A stretch of DNA of 64,000 nucleotides from Nocardioides sp. R-C-SC26. GTDB taxonomy: Bacteria; Actinomycetota; Actinomycetes; Propionibacteriales; Nocardioidaceae. Below the pieces are notes generated by a model that did no database searches, was not told the DNA's origin, and saw only the letters and a program-made list of their open reading frames with translations. The stretch lies in NCBI RefSeq assembly GCF_021246465.1, contig NZ_JAHRHK010000001.1, positions 306,363 to 370,362 of the forward strand, given 5' to 3'. Below are positions 24,291-32,894 of the stretch, piece by piece. The position numbers were made by a program, and so were the translations under genes. The first letter of the stretch is position 1; each line of letters begins with the position of its first letter.

Positions 24291-24757
24291 GCGGCGTGGC
24301 CGCTGCGCGACGTCTGCGACCGGTGCTGACGGTCGCGGCGCTCGTGGCGACCACGTCGCTGAGTGCGTGCGGGGGAGATCCCACGGCGGACTACTGCGCC
24401 GAGGTCGAGGCGCGACAGTCGGCTCTGAGTGCGGCGGTCGCCGACGGCGCGGCGACCGGTCTGCTCTCCGCGCTGCCCGAGCTCGAGGAGCTCGCGGCAG
24501 CGGCGCCCGACGATCTCGTGGACGAATGGGCCGTGGTGACCGAGCGACTGGGTGGACTGCAGAAGGCCCTCTCCGCAGCGGGGATCGACGATCCGGCGGG
24601 CTACGACCCGACGGATCCGCCGGAGGGAGTCAGCGCTGCCCAGGTCGAGCGGATCCGCGCCGCTGCCTCGGCCCTCGACACCCCAGAGATGCGCACAGCG
24701 TTCAACGCGGTGCAGCAGCAAGCGCGCGACGTCTGCAAGACACCGCTCGTGCGGTGA
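24287..24757 (+). CDS. small predicted lipoprotein, function unknown
   Basis: Unrecognised 156-residue protein. It has an Arg-rich n-region, a hydrophobic core (VLTVAALVATTSL) and a lipobox LSAC with the acylated Cys at about residue 28. The mature part is acidic, Ala/Leu/Glu-rich and predicted helical, with a Cys at each end (DYCAEV and DVCKTP) that could form a disulfide. ATG 24287 overlaps the pyrF stop by 4 nt, so it is the last gene of the pyr unit. It is probably an extracytoplasmic helical lipoprotein; no pathway can be assigned. Confidence 0.7.
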   Translation: MSGVAAARRLRPVLTVAALVATTSLSACGGDPTADYCAEVEARQSALSAAVADGAATGLLSALPELEELAAAAPDDLVDEWAVVTERLGGLQKALSAAGIDDPAGYDPTDPPEGVSAAQVERIRAAASALDTPEMRTAFNAVQQQARDVCKTPLVR

Positions 24758-24794
24758 CCAGCGGTGAGGTGGTCGGGGACGGCGCACCCCTGCA

Positions 24795-24823
24795 TTGCCG
24801 GGGCATTCGGCTCTGGCTAGGGT
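24795..24823 (+). promoter_or_regulatory. mihF promoter
   Basis: TTGCCG (24795-24800), a 17-nt spacer and TAGGGT (24818-24823) form a good primary sigma-factor promoter in the 182-nt gap before mihF. The implied start near 24830 leaves a leader of about 110 nt. Confidence 0.6.
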
Positions 24824-24841
24824 GCGGTCTGGTGTGCCCGT

Positions 24842-24871
24842 CGGTGTGACGACCCCTGGTATGTCACACCG
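24842..24871. repeat. 9-bp perfect inverted repeat in the mihF leader
   Basis: CGGTGTGAC (24842-24850) and GTCACACCG (24863-24871) are perfect complements separated by 12 nt; half-site centres are 21 bp apart, two helical turns. It lies just downstream of the predicted mihF start site, so it could act as a protein operator or as an RNA hairpin in the leader. The regulator is unknown. Confidence 0.6.
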
Positions 24872-24939
24872 CACCGCCCTGATCGCACCCGATCCCCGGG
24901 ATCTCCTGGGATCGTCCTGGATCGAAGGAACCTGAACTC

Positions 24940-25257
24940 GTGGCCTTGCCCCCGCTGACACCCGAACAGCGCCAAGCGGCGCTCGAGAAGGCAGCCGCCT
25001 CGCGGCGTGAGCGGGCCGAGGTCAAGAACCGCCTGAAGAACTCCGGTGCCTCGATCATCGATGTCATCACCGAGGGGCAGACCAACGAGGTCATCGGCAA
25101 GATGAAGGTCGTCGACCTGCTCCAGTCCATGCCCGGGCTCGGCAAGGTGCGCGCGCGCCAGATGATGGAGCGGCTCGCGATCGCGGAGTCCCGTCGGGTT
25201 CGCGGTCTGGGTACCAAGCAGATCGCCGCGCTCGCGCGCGAGTTCTCGACCGAGTGA
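24940..25257 (+). CDS. mihF: actinobacterial integration host factor (sIHF/MihF)
   Basis: Nucleoid-associated, non-specific DNA-binding protein unrelated to proteobacterial IHF. The 105-residue product has a long N-terminal helix ([21 protein letters not shown]) and the H2TH/HhH-like DNA-binding segment [20 protein letters not shown], ending [18 protein letters not shown] 24940 follows a GGAAC purine stretch. The mihF-gmk-rpoZ order is conserved in actinobacteria. Its stop overlaps gmk by 4 nt. Confidence 0.95.
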   Translation: MALPPLTPEQRQAALEKAAASRRERAEVKNRLKNSGASIIDVITEGQTNEVIGKMKVVDLLQSMPGLGKVRARQMMERLAIAESRRVRGLGTKQIAALAREFSTE

Positions 25258-25841
25258 GCCAGCAGCCCGCCCACGTCGGTCCGCAGGGTCCGACCCGTCT
25301 GATCGTGCTGGCGGGCCCGACCGCGGTCGGCAAGGGCACGGTCGCCGCTGCCGTGCGCGAACGCCATCCCGACGTGTGGATCTCGGTGTCGGCCACGACC
25401 CGTCGTCCCCGTCCCGGTGAGGTCGACGGCGTCCACTACCACTTCGTCTCCGACGACGAGTTCGACCGACTCGTCGCCGAGGAGCAGTTGCTGGAGTGGG
25501 CCACCGTCCACCAGGTCGCCCGATACGGCACGCCGCGTGGTCCTGTCGAGGAGTCGCTGGCCGCGGGGCGCCCCTCGATGCTCGAGATCGACCTCCAGGG
25601 TGCACGTCAGGTCCGGAAGACCATGCCCGAGGCCGTCTTCGTCTTCCTCAAGCCGCCGTCGTGGGACGAGCTGGTGCGCCGACTGGTGGGTCGGGGCACC
25701 GAGACGGCGGAGGAGCGCGACCGACGGCTCGCGACGGCACGTGACGAACTGGCCGCCGAGGCGGAGTTCGACGTGACCATCGTCAACCATGAAGTTCACG
25801 CTGCTGCTGACGACTTGGTAGCCTTGATGCGACCTGCGTGA
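25254..25841 (+). CDS. gmk: guanylate kinase
   Basis: Phosphorylates GMP to GDP. The 195-residue protein has the P-loop GPTAVGKGT (residues 21-29), the GMP-binding [19 protein letters not shown], the [15 protein letters not shown] segment, [11 protein letters not shown] and the lid ERDRRL. GTG 25254 overlaps mihF, placing it in the same unit. Ala24 in the P-loop replaces the usual Ser, as in some actinobacterial enzymes; the Lys and Thr are kept. Fully intact. Confidence 0.96.
   Translation: MSQQPAHVGPQGPTRLIVLAGPTAVGKGTVAAAVRERHPDVWISVSATTRRPRPGEVDGVHYHFVSDDEFDRLVAEEQLLEWATVHQVARYGTPRGPVEESLAAGRPSMLEIDLQGARQVRKTMPEAVFVFLKPPSWDELVRRLVGRGTETAEERDRRLATARDELAAEAEFDVTIVNHEVHAAADDLVALMRPA
25795..25824 (+). 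promoter_or_regulatory. possible rpoZ promoter inside the gmk 3' end
   Basis: TTCACG (25795-25800), 18 nt, TAGCCT (25819-25824). It lies within the last codons of gmk and would give rpoZ an independent start, with a leader of about 100 nt. Confidence 0.4.
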
Positions 25842-25931
25842 GTCGGCATCCGGCTCCGCGTTCTGCCGTCGGATCGCCGTCCTCGTGACGTGACCGTCGG
25901 CCCACCGATCCAGCCGATGATGAGGTTCCGC

Positions 25932-26261
25932 GTGTCTGCGCCCCACACCCTGCCCGAAGGCGTCACCAACCCGCCGATCGACGACCTGCTGACCAAGACC
26001 GACAGCAAGTACCAGCTCGTGCTCTACAGCGCCAAGCGGGCCCGCCAGATCAACGCCTACTACTCCCAGCTCGGCGAAGGCCTGCTCGAGTACGTCGGCC
26101 CGCTGGTCGAGACCGGCGTCCAGGAGAAGCCGCTGTCGATCGCGCTGCGAGAGATCGCCGCCGACAAGCTGACCTGCGAGGACGTCGACCCCGCCGAGCT
26201 CGCTGCCGAAGAGGCGGCCCGCCAGGCGGCGCTCGAGGCGTCCTACGCCGAGCAGGGCTGA
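25932..26261 (+). CDS. rpoZ: RNA polymerase omega subunit
   Basis: Assembly and stability subunit of RNA polymerase, binding beta-prime. The 109-residue protein has the actinobacterial form [20 protein letters not shown], then [20 protein letters not shown] and [16 protein letters not shown], with an acidic, Ala-rich C-terminal tail. The frame is open back to 25890, but GTG 25932 is preferred because it gives the family-type N-terminus. A strong hairpin follows the stop. Confidence 0.94.
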   Translation: MSAPHTLPEGVTNPPIDDLLTKTDSKYQLVLYSAKRARQINAYYSQLGEGLLEYVGPLVETGVQEKPLSIALREIAADKLTCEDVDPAELAAEEAARQAALEASYAEQG

Positions 26262-26290
26262 CCTCCTGAACGAGCAGCACCACTCCGAGG

Positions 26291-26313
26291 CCGGGTCCCC
26301 CCAGGGGGCCCGG
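26291..26313 (+). terminator. stem-loop between rpoZ and coaBC
   Basis: A 10-bp stem CCGGGTCCCC/GGGGGCCCGG (26291-26300 and 26304-26313, one T-G pair) with a 3-nt loop, 29 nt after the rpoZ stop. Very stable and without a U tract: a likely terminator, or an attenuator ahead of coaBC whose start lies 21 nt further on. Confidence 0.6.
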
Positions 26314-26334
26314 TCCTCTGCTGTCCGCCCCCGG

Positions 26335-27552
26335 GTGGTCGTCGGAGTGGCGGGCGGAATCGCGGCCTACAAGGCCTGCGAGCTGGTGCGACGGTTCTCC
26401 GAGTCCGGTCACGACGTGACCGTGGTGCCGACGTCGGCCGCGCTGCAGTTCGTCGGCGCATCGACCTGGGCCGCACTGTCGGGCAAGGCCGTCGCCGCCG
26501 ACGTGTGGAGCGCCGTGCACGAGGTGCCGCACGTGCGGATCGGCCAGGAGGCCGACCTCGTCGTCGTCGCACCTGCCACCGCCGACCTGCTTGCCAAGGC
26601 CGCTCACGGACTCGCTGACGACCTGCTCACCAACACTCTGCTGACGGCGCGCTGCCCGGTGGTCTTCGCCCCGGCCATGCACACCGAGATGTGGGAGCAC
26701 GCCGCCACCCAGGCCAACGTCGCGACGTTGCGTGGCCGCGGAGCACTGGTGATCGAGCCCGCAGAGGGCCGGCTCACCGGAAAGGACACCGGCAAGGGCC
26801 GACTGCCCGAACCGTCCGAGATCTTCGAGGTGTGTACCCAGGTGATGGCGCGCAGCCGGGAGCACGCCGGGCGCGACCTGGTCGACCTGGTCGGCCACCG
26901 CGTCGTCGTCTCGGCAGGCGGCACGCGCGAGTACCTCGACCCGGTGCGATTCCTGGGCAACAGGTCCTCGGGCCTGCAGGGCTACGCACTCGCCCGCGCG
27001 GCTGCCGCTCGCGGCGCCGAGGTGACCCTGATCGCAGCCAACACCGCGCTGGCCGACCCGGCGGGCGTGACGGTCGTGCGCGTCGAGACGACGGCACAGC
27101 TGCGCACCGAGGTGCTCGCAGCCAGCGCCCAGGCCGATGCCGTCGTCATGGCCGCCGCACCGGCAGACTTCCGGCCGACGGACGTCAGCGACGCCAAGAT
27201 CAAGAAGAGCGACGACGGATCCTCGCCCGCCATCACGCTGACTCAGAACCCCGACATCCTGCGTGAGCTCTCGGGCGATCGCCTGCGCGCCGGCCAGGTG
27301 ATCGTCGGGTTCGCCGCCGAGACCGGCGACTCCACGGGTTCTGTTCTGGACCTGGCCCGCGCGAAGCTCGCCCGCAAGGGTTGCGACCTGCTCGTGGTCA
27401 ACGACGTCAGCGGTGGTGCGGTCTTCGGCAGCCCGGACAACGAGGCCGTCATCCTCGCCGCAGACGGCTCGGCCGTCGAGGTGCCGCGTGGGAGCAAGGC
27501 CGCTCTGGCGCACGTGATCTGGGACCAGATCGCCCGCCGATTCACACCCTGA
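26335..27552 (+). CDS. coaBC: bifunctional phosphopantothenoylcysteine decarboxylase/synthetase
   Basis: CoaB joins 4'-phosphopantothenate with Cys (CTP) and CoaC decarboxylates the product, leading to CoA. The 405-residue chain has the flavoprotein CoaC half (VGVAGGIAAYKACELVRRF, the catalytic His in HEVPHVRI, APATADLLAK, APAMHTEMWEH) and the CoaB half from about residue 185 (VVVSAGGTREYLDPVRF, NRSSGLQGYALA, KIKKSDDG, and VVNDVSGGAVFG). GTG 26335 sits almost at the first beta strand; the frame continues upstream to a CTG at 26266 through the hairpin but has no normal start there, so the N-terminus is slightly uncertain. Confidence 0.94.
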   Translation: MVVGVAGGIAAYKACELVRRFSESGHDVTVVPTSAALQFVGASTWAALSGKAVAADVWSAVHEVPHVRIGQEADLVVVAPATADLLAKAAHGLADDLLTNTLLTARCPVVFAPAMHTEMWEHAATQANVATLRGRGALVIEPAEGRLTGKDTGKGRLPEPSEIFEVCTQVMARSREHAGRDLVDLVGHRVVVSAGGTREYLDPVRFLGNRSSGLQGYALARAAAARGAEVTLIAANTALADPAGVTVVRVETTAQLRTEVLAASAQADAVVMAAAPADFRPTDVSDAKIKKSDDGSSPAITLTQNPDILRELSGDRLRAGQVIVGFAAETGDSTGSVLDLARAKLARKGCDLLVVNDVSGGAVFGSPDNEAVILAADGSAVEVPRGSKAALAHVIWDQIARRFTP

Positions 27553-27581
27553 GACCTGCATCTTGCATGCTGAACGACGCC

Positions 27582-27587
27582 TACGCT
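27582..27587 (+). promoter_or_regulatory. possible metK -10 element
   Basis: TACGCT (27582-27587) fits TANNNT in the 94-nt gap before metK, but no -35 lies at normal spacing. Just upstream is a direct TGCATctTGCATGC pair (27557-27570) that could be a regulator site. Weak. Confidence 0.25.
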
Positions 27588-27646
27588 GGGGCGTGGGTCG
27601 CGCGGCGGACCGACTGCCGCGCCCGCAGAACTGAGAGCGAGAGATC

Positions 27647-28849
27647 GTGTCTGGACGTCTGTTCACATCGGAGTCGGTGACCGAGGGTCACCCCGACAAG
27701 ATCGCCGACCGCATCAGCGACACGGTGCTCGACTACCTGATGGAGCACGACCCGAACAAGGCCGACCTGCGGGTCGCCGTCGAGACGCTCCTGACCACCG
27801 GTCTGGTCGTCGTCGCGGGTGAGGTGCGCACGGAGGCCTACGCCCCGATCGCCCAGCTCGTGCGCGACGCGATCCTCGACATCGGTTACGACAGCTCCGA
27901 GAAGGGCTTCGACGGCACCACGTGCGGCGTCCAGGTTGCGATCGGCGCGCAGTCGGCCGACATCGCCCAGGGCGTCGACCAGGGTCACGAGGCCCGCGTC
28001 GGTTCGTCGGAGGACGAACTCGACCAGCGTGGCGCCGGCGACCAGGGTCTGATGTTCGGCTACGCCTGCGACGACACCGACGTGCTCATGCCGTTGCCGA
28101 TCGTGATCGCCCAGCGACTGGCCGAGCGGCTCACCGAGGTGCGCAAGAACGGCACGATGGCGAACCTGCGCCCCGACGGCAAGACCCAGGTCACCGTCGA
28201 GTACGACGAGCAGGACCGTCCGGTCCGCATCGACACCGTGGTGCTCTCCACCCAGCACTCGGAGGAGACCGACCTCGCCAAGCTCGAGGCCGAGATCAAG
28301 CAGAACGTGATCGACCCGGTGCTGGAGACGATCGCACTGCCCTCCGACGGTTACCGACTGCTGGTCAACCCGACCGGACGCTTCGTCGTCGGCGGTCCGA
28401 TGGGCGACGCCGGCCTGACCGGTCGCAAGATCATCGTCGACACCTACGGCGGCATGGCCCGCCACGGCGGTGGCGCCTTCTCGGGCAAGGATCCCTCGAA
28501 GGTCGACCGCTCGGCTGCCTACGCCATGCGCTGGGTCGCCAAGAACGTCGTGGCTGCCGGCCTCGCCCGTCGTTGCGAGGCTCAGGTCGCCTACGCCATC
28601 GGCAAGGCCCAGCCCGTCGGCGTCTTCGTGCAGACGTTCGGCACCGGCGTGGTCTCCGACGAGAAGATCCAGGAGGCCGTGCTCGAGGTGTTCGACCTGC
28701 GCCCGGCCGCGATCCTGCGCGATCTGGACCTGCTGCGTCCGATCTATGCCAGGACCTCCGCCTACGGTCACTTCGGCCGTGAGCTGCCCGAGTTCACCTG
28801 GGAGCGCACCGACCGTGCCGACGCGCTGAAGGCTGCCGCCGGTATCTGA
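27647..28849 (+). CDS. metK: S-adenosylmethionine synthase
   Basis: Makes SAM from Met and ATP. The 400-residue protein has the catalytic-loop [12 protein letters not shown] (His15), the conserved [12 protein letters not shown] (about 128-139), VLSTQHSEE, and the P-loop-like [16 protein letters not shown] (about 276-291). GTG 27647 is the first start and matches family N-termini ([17 protein letters not shown]). It is flanked by its own putative promoter and by a tandem hairpin downstream, so it appears monocistronic. Confidence 0.97.
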   Translation: MSGRLFTSESVTEGHPDKIADRISDTVLDYLMEHDPNKADLRVAVETLLTTGLVVVAGEVRTEAYAPIAQLVRDAILDIGYDSSEKGFDGTTCGVQVAIGAQSADIAQGVDQGHEARVGSSEDELDQRGAGDQGLMFGYACDDTDVLMPLPIVIAQRLAERLTEVRKNGTMANLRPDGKTQVTVEYDEQDRPVRIDTVVLSTQHSEETDLAKLEAEIKQNVIDPVLETIALPSDGYRLLVNPTGRFVVGGPMGDAGLTGRKIIVDTYGGMARHGGGAFSGKDPSKVDRSAAYAMRWVAKNVVAAGLARRCEAQVAYAIGKAQPVGVFVQTFGTGVVSDEKIQEAVLEVFDLRPAAILRDLDLLRPIYARTSAYGHFGRELPEFTWERTDRADALKAAAGI

Positions 28850-28861
28850 TCGAGAAGCTGA

Positions 28862-28929
28862 CCGAGGTGCCTCGTCCGGCGCCTCGGATTCGTGCCGCAA
28901 CGCCGGTCCCGCTCGTCGGGTCCGGCGTT
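28862..28929 (+). terminator. tandem hairpins after metK
   Basis: First stem: CCGAGG…CCTCGG (28862-28867, 28882-28887) with inner GCC/GGC. Second: AACGCCGG…CCGGCGTT (28899-28906, 28922-28929) with inner CCCG/CGGG. Both start within 80 nt of the metK stop, without a U tract. The second is the stronger terminator candidate. Confidence 0.6.
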
Positions 28930-28983
28930 CGGCGTCTCGGGCGACGGGCCGCCAGCCGGTGGACGGCCTGACCCGCGTGATGT

Positions 28984-29036
28984 GGCGAAACTCCCGCCAC
29001 GAGGGCCAGACAGCACTTCGTCCCGGGAGTTCCGCC
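28984..29036. repeat. 13-bp imperfect inverted repeat in the metK-priA gap
   Basis: GGCGAAACTCCCG (28984-28996) pairs with CGGGAGTTCCGCC (29024-29036) with a single mismatch and a 27-nt spacer. It lies between the metK terminator and a larger palindrome; function unknown. Confidence 0.5.
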
Positions 29037-29043
29037 CTGCCCT

Positions 29044-29079
29044 GGGAGAGATTCACCGGCTACCCGGTGAATCTCTCCC
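29044..29079. repeat. 16-bp perfect palindrome upstream of priA
   Basis: GGGAGAGATTCACCGG (29044-29059) and its exact complement CCGGTGAATCTCTCCC (29064-29079) are separated by CTAC. This is the longest perfect inverted repeat I see in the window. There is no U tract and no adjacent coding end, so it may be an operator, a cruciform/RNA element or a mobile-repeat relic rather than a terminator. Confidence 0.75.
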
Positions 29080-29135
29080 TCCACGACGGGCGAACCCCCA
29101 CCCACGCCGACGCCGACGCTGTCGGCAACCCCTGA

Positions 29136-29147
29136 TAGACACACGGC
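29136..29147 (+). promoter_or_regulatory. possible leaderless -10 for priA
   Basis: TAGACA (29136-29141) stands 6 nt before GTG 29148, the spacing seen at several other starts in this window. The last base departs from TANNNT. No ribosome site precedes the GTG. Confidence 0.35.
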
Positions 29148-31307
29148 GTGAGTCGAGGCGGAGGTCGGCAGGGCGCGGAGGGCGCGGAGGGCGCGGTCGG
29201 TGCCAGCGCCGCGTCCGACGACGGCCAGCCGACGATCGCCGGACTCCCCGAACTGGCGCGCGCGAGCGTGCGGCAGGCCCGCGACCGCGCGGCTGCCCGG
29301 GAGCGGCGACAGCGCGCCGCGGTCGAGCCCGCCGCAGAGCTGCCGGTCGCGCGGGTCCTCGTCGACACCGGGCTGGCTCACCTGGACCGCCCCTTCGACT
29401 ACCTCGTGCCCGCGGCCCTGGACGACACCGCGCACCCCGGCGTGCGGGTCAAGGTGCGGTTCGCCGGGCAGGACGTCGACGGGTTCGTCCTCGAGCGTCG
29501 CGCCGTCAGCGACCACGACGGCGTGCTGGCTCCCGTGCGACGGGTGGTGAGTGCCGAACCCGTGCTGACAGCGCAGATAGCAGGGCTGGCCGTCGACCTG
29601 GCGCAGCGCTACGCCGGCATCTCGGGAGACGTCCTCCGGCTGGCGATCCCTCCGCGACATGCGACGACCGAGCGTGAGGATGCCCGTCCGCTCGTCACGC
29701 CCACGATCGTGGCCCCGGGAGCCGGAGCCTGGGCTCCGTACCGGTCTGCCGAGTCGTTCTGGGGTCACCTCGCCTCCGGCGGTGCACCCCGCGCCGTGGT
29801 CTCGGTGCTGCCGGGTGACGATGCGGCACGCCTCGTCGCCGAGGCGGCCGTCCGCACGGCCGCTGCTGGTCGCGGTGTCGTCGCCTGCGTGCCCGATCGG
29901 CGCGATCTCGACCGGCTCGTCGCCGCGCTGACGCAGCTGGCCGGCGAGGGTGCCTTCGCGACTCTGACCGCCGACCTCGGCCCGGCGCGCCGGTACCGGG
30001 AGTTCCTCGCGGTCCTCCGAGGGAGCGTGCGGATCGCGATCGGTACACGGGCAGCCGCCTTCGCTCCGGTGCACGACCTCGGTCTGGTGATCATCTGGGA
30101 CGACGGCGACGATCTCTTCGCCGAACCGCGAGCGCCCTACCCGCATACGCGCGAGGTGCTGTTGACCCGTGCCGCCCGCGAGGACGCCGGTGCACTCGTG
30201 CTCGGTCACGCACGGAGCGTCGAGGCACACCAGCTGGTGCGTGCGGGGTGGGCGCACCAAGTAGCTGCCGAACGCGACGTACTGCGACAACGCGTCACCG
30301 TGCGTGCTGCCGGCGCCAGCGAGCACGAACTGCGACGCGACCCCCTGGCTCGGACGTCGCGGATGCCGCGCGAGGTACACGAGCTGATCCGTGACGCGCT
30401 CATGAGCGGACCCGTGCTCGTCCAGACGCCGCGTTCGGGCTACGCCCTGCGGCTGGCATGTGAGAGCTGCCGGACTCCGGCCGATTGCAGGGCCTGCCGC
30501 GGCCCGCTGAGACTCAGCGACCCCCAGCGCCCGCCCGCCTGCGGTTGGTGCGGCACCGAGCATCCGGCGTGGGCCTGTGCCGCCTGCGGGGGCCGTGGAA
30601 TGCGCTCGGGTGTGGTCGGAGACGCCCGCACCGGTGAGGAGCTCGGGCGTACCCACCCGAGCACATCGGTGATCACCTCCTCGGGCGACCGGGTTCGTGC
30701 CGCGGTCCCGGCGACTCCCGCGATCGTGGTCGCCACTCCCGGTGCCGAACCGGTGGCGGACGGCGGGTACGCCGCGGTCGTCCTGCTCGACGCATGGCTC
30801 GCGCTCGGTCGCGACGGACTGCGCTCGGACGAGGAGGCGCTCCGACGGTGGAGCAATGCCGTCGGTCTGGTGCGCCCGGGCGGTCGAGCCTTGATCGTCG
30901 GGGACCCTGCCCACGCCGCCGTCCAGGCCCTCGTGCGATGGGACCACGCGGGCTTCGCCGACCGCGAGATCGAGGAGCGGCGTGCAGCCCACCTGCCGCC
31001 GGCCGCTCGGATCGCCACTCTCACCGGAAGCCCCGGGGCCCTGGACGATGCGTTGAGGCTCCTCACCCCTCCCGAGCCGTGCGACGTGCTCGGCCCGATG
31101 CCCGTACCGGGAGGTTCGCCGGCCGTGACAGCGACGTTCGCACCGGGACCCGCGGTGGCGGGTGACGACGTCGTCGAGCGGGTGGTGCTGCGCGTTCCGC
31201 GAGCCCAGGGAGCCGCGCTCGGTGCGGCGTTGGGAGAGCTGCAGCGGATCCGCTCGGCCCGCAAGCTCGAGCCCGTGCGGGTGCAGGTCGATCCGGCGGA
31301 TCTCTGA
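29148..31307 (+). CDS. priA: primosomal protein N' (PriA), probable helicase-inactive form
   Basis: Replication-restart factor recognising forked DNA. The 719-residue protein has the 3'-end-binding N-terminal domain (VARVLVDTGLAHLDRPFDYLVP), an RecG/PriA wing region, and eight cysteines in four CxxC pairs (about 438-485) that form the zinc module. The helicase core has lost its ATPase motifs: the Walker A position reads VSVLPGDDAARLV (about 219-231) with no GKT, and the DEAH box is IIWDDGDD. This loss is a known trait of actinobacterial PriA, so it probably acts as a loading or structural factor. An Ala/Gly/Arg-rich extension of about 60 residues precedes the fold. Confidence 0.92.
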   Translation: MSRGGGRQGAEGAEGAVGASAASDDGQPTIAGLPELARASVRQARDRAAARERRQRAAVEPAAELPVARVLVDTGLAHLDRPFDYLVPAALDDTAHPGVRVKVRFAGQDVDGFVLERRAVSDHDGVLAPVRRVVSAEPVLTAQIAGLAVDLAQRYAGISGDVLRLAIPPRHATTEREDARPLVTPTIVAPGAGAWAPYRSAESFWGHLASGGAPRAVVSVLPGDDAARLVAEAAVRTAAAGRGVVACVPDRRDLDRLVAALTQLAGEGAFATLTADLGPARRYREFLAVLRGSVRIAIGTRAAAFAPVHDLGLVIIWDDGDDLFAEPRAPYPHTREVLLTRAAREDAGALVLGHARSVEAHQLVRAGWAHQVAAERDVLRQRVTVRAAGASEHELRRDPLARTSRMPREVHELIRDALMSGPVLVQTPRSGYALRLACESCRTPADCRACRGPLRLSDPQRPPACGWCGTEHPAWACAACGGRGMRSGVVGDARTGEELGRTHPSTSVITSSGDRVRAAVPATPAIVVATPGAEPVADGGYAAVVLLDAWLALGRDGLRSDEEALRRWSNAVGLVRPGGRALIVGDPAHAAVQALVRWDHAGFADREIEERRAAHLPPAARIATLTGSPGALDDALRLLTPPEPCDVLGPMPVPGGSPAVTATFAPGPAVAGDDVVERVVLRVPRAQGAALGAALGELQRIRSARKLEPVRVQVDPADL

Positions 31308-31378
31308 GCGGCGCGTCCGACCGCGCGCCTCGGCCCGGGCGTGGGAACGCGTCGTCGAGCCCCAACGTCTGTAGAGAT

Positions 31379-32215
31379 ATGACCATGCACGCATCCCGGA
31401 TCCGCCTCGGTCTCGTCGCGCTGCTCGGCCTCGCGCTGCTGGGCCTGTCCGCCTGCGGTGAGGAGACCTCGCCGGCCGCCGACCGGCCCGCCGGTGCGGC
31501 TGTGGGGGCGCACGAGCACCCGACGGGCGCCGACGACGTCGTGCTCAGGATCCTGACCGCAGGTGGCTACACCTCGATGGACTACCAGTTCGCCATCCGG
31601 CCCACGATCGTCCTCTACGGAGACGGCAGGGTGCTGGCCACCGATCCCGACGACGGTGACGCGCGGCTGTGGACCGTCCGTGAGGGGCGTGTCGACGAGG
31701 CGCAGGTCCAGGAGATCCTCTCCTCGGCCGCGGAGAGCGGGCTGCTGGCCGCCGCGCCGAGCTACGACTTCGACGGCGGCTTCATGGTCACCGACAACCC
31801 GACCACGACCGTCGAGATCGCCGCTGACGGCGGGCCCTGGGTGCACGAGATCTATGCGCTCTCCTCTACCCAGGGCGACACCCCGGCCCGGCAGCGGCTA
31901 CGCGACTTCGTCGGTGCCACGACCGACGCGCTCGGTGAGGCGGCCGACGGGACCTACGAGCCCGAGCAGCTTCGGCTGTTCGTCACGCCGGTCTCCGGCG
32001 ACGACGGTGCGCAGGGTGCTGAGGTCGTCGAGTGGCCGACCGGTGGCCCCGCTCTGGCGGGCGAGCAGGGCTGCCGCGTCGTCGATGCGGCCGGTCTCAC
32101 CGACCTGCTCGGTGAGGCCCGGTTGGGAACCTACGTCCGCCAGGGCGATCGGCTCTTCGCGGTGACCGCGGCCGCAGTCCTGCCCGGAGAGACCCGGCCG
32201 TGTGCCGACTGGTGA
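31379..32215 (+). CDS. predicted lipoprotein, function unknown
   Basis: Unrecognised 278-residue exported protein. The signal has a hydrophobic core LGLVALLGLALLG and lipobox LSAC (Cys about 26). The mature part begins with an acidic linker, then FAIRPTIVLYGDGRVL and DNPTTTVEIAADGG, a pattern of short beta strands. Two cysteines (near CRVVDAAG and the C-terminal CADW) could pair. ATG 31379 and ATG 31385 are both possible; TAGAGA (31372-31377) lies 7 nt before the second, so a leaderless RNA from 31385 is plausible. It stands between priA and def with no functional link visible. Confidence 0.7.
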   Translation: MTMHASRIRLGLVALLGLALLGLSACGEETSPAADRPAGAAVGAHEHPTGADDVVLRILTAGGYTSMDYQFAIRPTIVLYGDGRVLATDPDDGDARLWTVREGRVDEAQVQEILSSAAESGLLAAAPSYDFDGGFMVTDNPTTTVEIAADGGPWVHEIYALSSTQGDTPARQRLRDFVGATTDALGEAADGTYEPEQLRLFVTPVSGDDGAQGAEVVEWPTGGPALAGEQGCRVVDAAGLTDLLGEARLGTYVRQGDRLFAVTAAAVLPGETRPCADW

Positions 32216-32279
32216 TCCCCGGCATCCCTGCACGCACCGGGACGACGCCCACCACGACAGCCCCTCTCCGCGGAACCTC

Positions 32280-32285
32280 TAGGAT
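32280..32285 (+). promoter_or_regulatory. possible def-fmt promoter (-10)
   Basis: TAGGAT (32280-32285) is a good -10 in the 133-nt gap before def. The nearest -35 candidate (ACGACA, 32254-32259) is 20 nt away. AAGGAG (32331-32336) is the ribosome site for def. Confidence 0.4.
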
Positions 32286-32348
32286 CACGGGGTCGCAGGC
32301 GCGACGTCCCGTCTGATCTCTCGCGGCGCGAAGGAGTGCGATCCCACC

Positions 32349-32894
32349 GTGGCCATCCAGCCGATCCGGCTCTTCGGCGACCCGGTGCTCCGCAAGCCCG
32401 CGCTCGAGGTGGTCGACTTCGACAAGGAACTGCGCACGCTGGTTGCGGATCTGGTCGACACGATGCTCGCCGCCCCCGGCGCCGGTCTCGCGGCACCGCA
32501 GATCGGCGTGGGCCTGCGGGTCTTCACCTGGCACGTCGACGGGGAGGTCGGGCACCTGATCAACCCCGATCTCTCGCTCTCCGACGATGTCCAGGACGGA
32601 GGTGAGGGGTGTCTGTCGCTGCCCGGACTCACCTACGACTGCCGTCGTGCGCGCGCGGTGGTGGCACGCGGGTTCGATCTGCATGGCGAACCCGTCGTGA
32701 TCGAGGGCTCCGACCTCCTTGCCCGCGCCATCCAGCACGAGACCGACCATCTCGACGGGATCCTCTTCATCGATCGCCTCGACGACGTCGCACGCAAGGC
32801 CGCGATGCGTGAGATCCGCGAGTCGGAGTGGTTCGGACTCGAGCAGCCCACCGTCAAGATCAGCCCCCATGCCACGAGAGGTTTCGGACTCTGA
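32349..32894 (+). CDS. def: peptide deformylase
   Basis: Metal-dependent removal of the N-formyl group from nascent chains. The 181-residue enzyme has all three motifs: [18 protein letters not shown] (metal ligand Cys88) and QHETDHLDG (metal ligands His130 and His134, catalytic Glu131). GTG 32349 follows AAGGAG with a long 12-nt spacer. The stop shares one base with the fmt start, so formylation and deformylation genes are coupled. Confidence 0.97.
   Translation: MAIQPIRLFGDPVLRKPALEVVDFDKELRTLVADLVDTMLAAPGAGLAAPQIGVGLRVFTWHVDGEVGHLINPDLSLSDDVQDGGEGCLSLPGLTYDCRRARAVVARGFDLHGEPVVIEGSDLLARAIQHETDHLDGILFIDRLDDVARKAAMREIRESEWFGLEQPTVKISPHATRGFGL

Noticed and set aside
24845..24868. CRP-type site TGTGA…TCACA before mihF
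   Set aside because: The spacer between the half-sites is 14 nt, not the 6 nt required for CRP/GlxR sites; reported instead as an unassigned inverted repeat.
28899..28929. SAM riboswitch associated with metK
   Set aside because: The hairpins are downstream of metK and simple; upstream of metK only 94 nt exist, without any SAM-I/II/IV core motif.
29044..29079. insertion sequence end or transposon inverted repeat
   Set aside because: The two arms are only 4 nt apart, there is no transposase within reach and no flanking target duplication.
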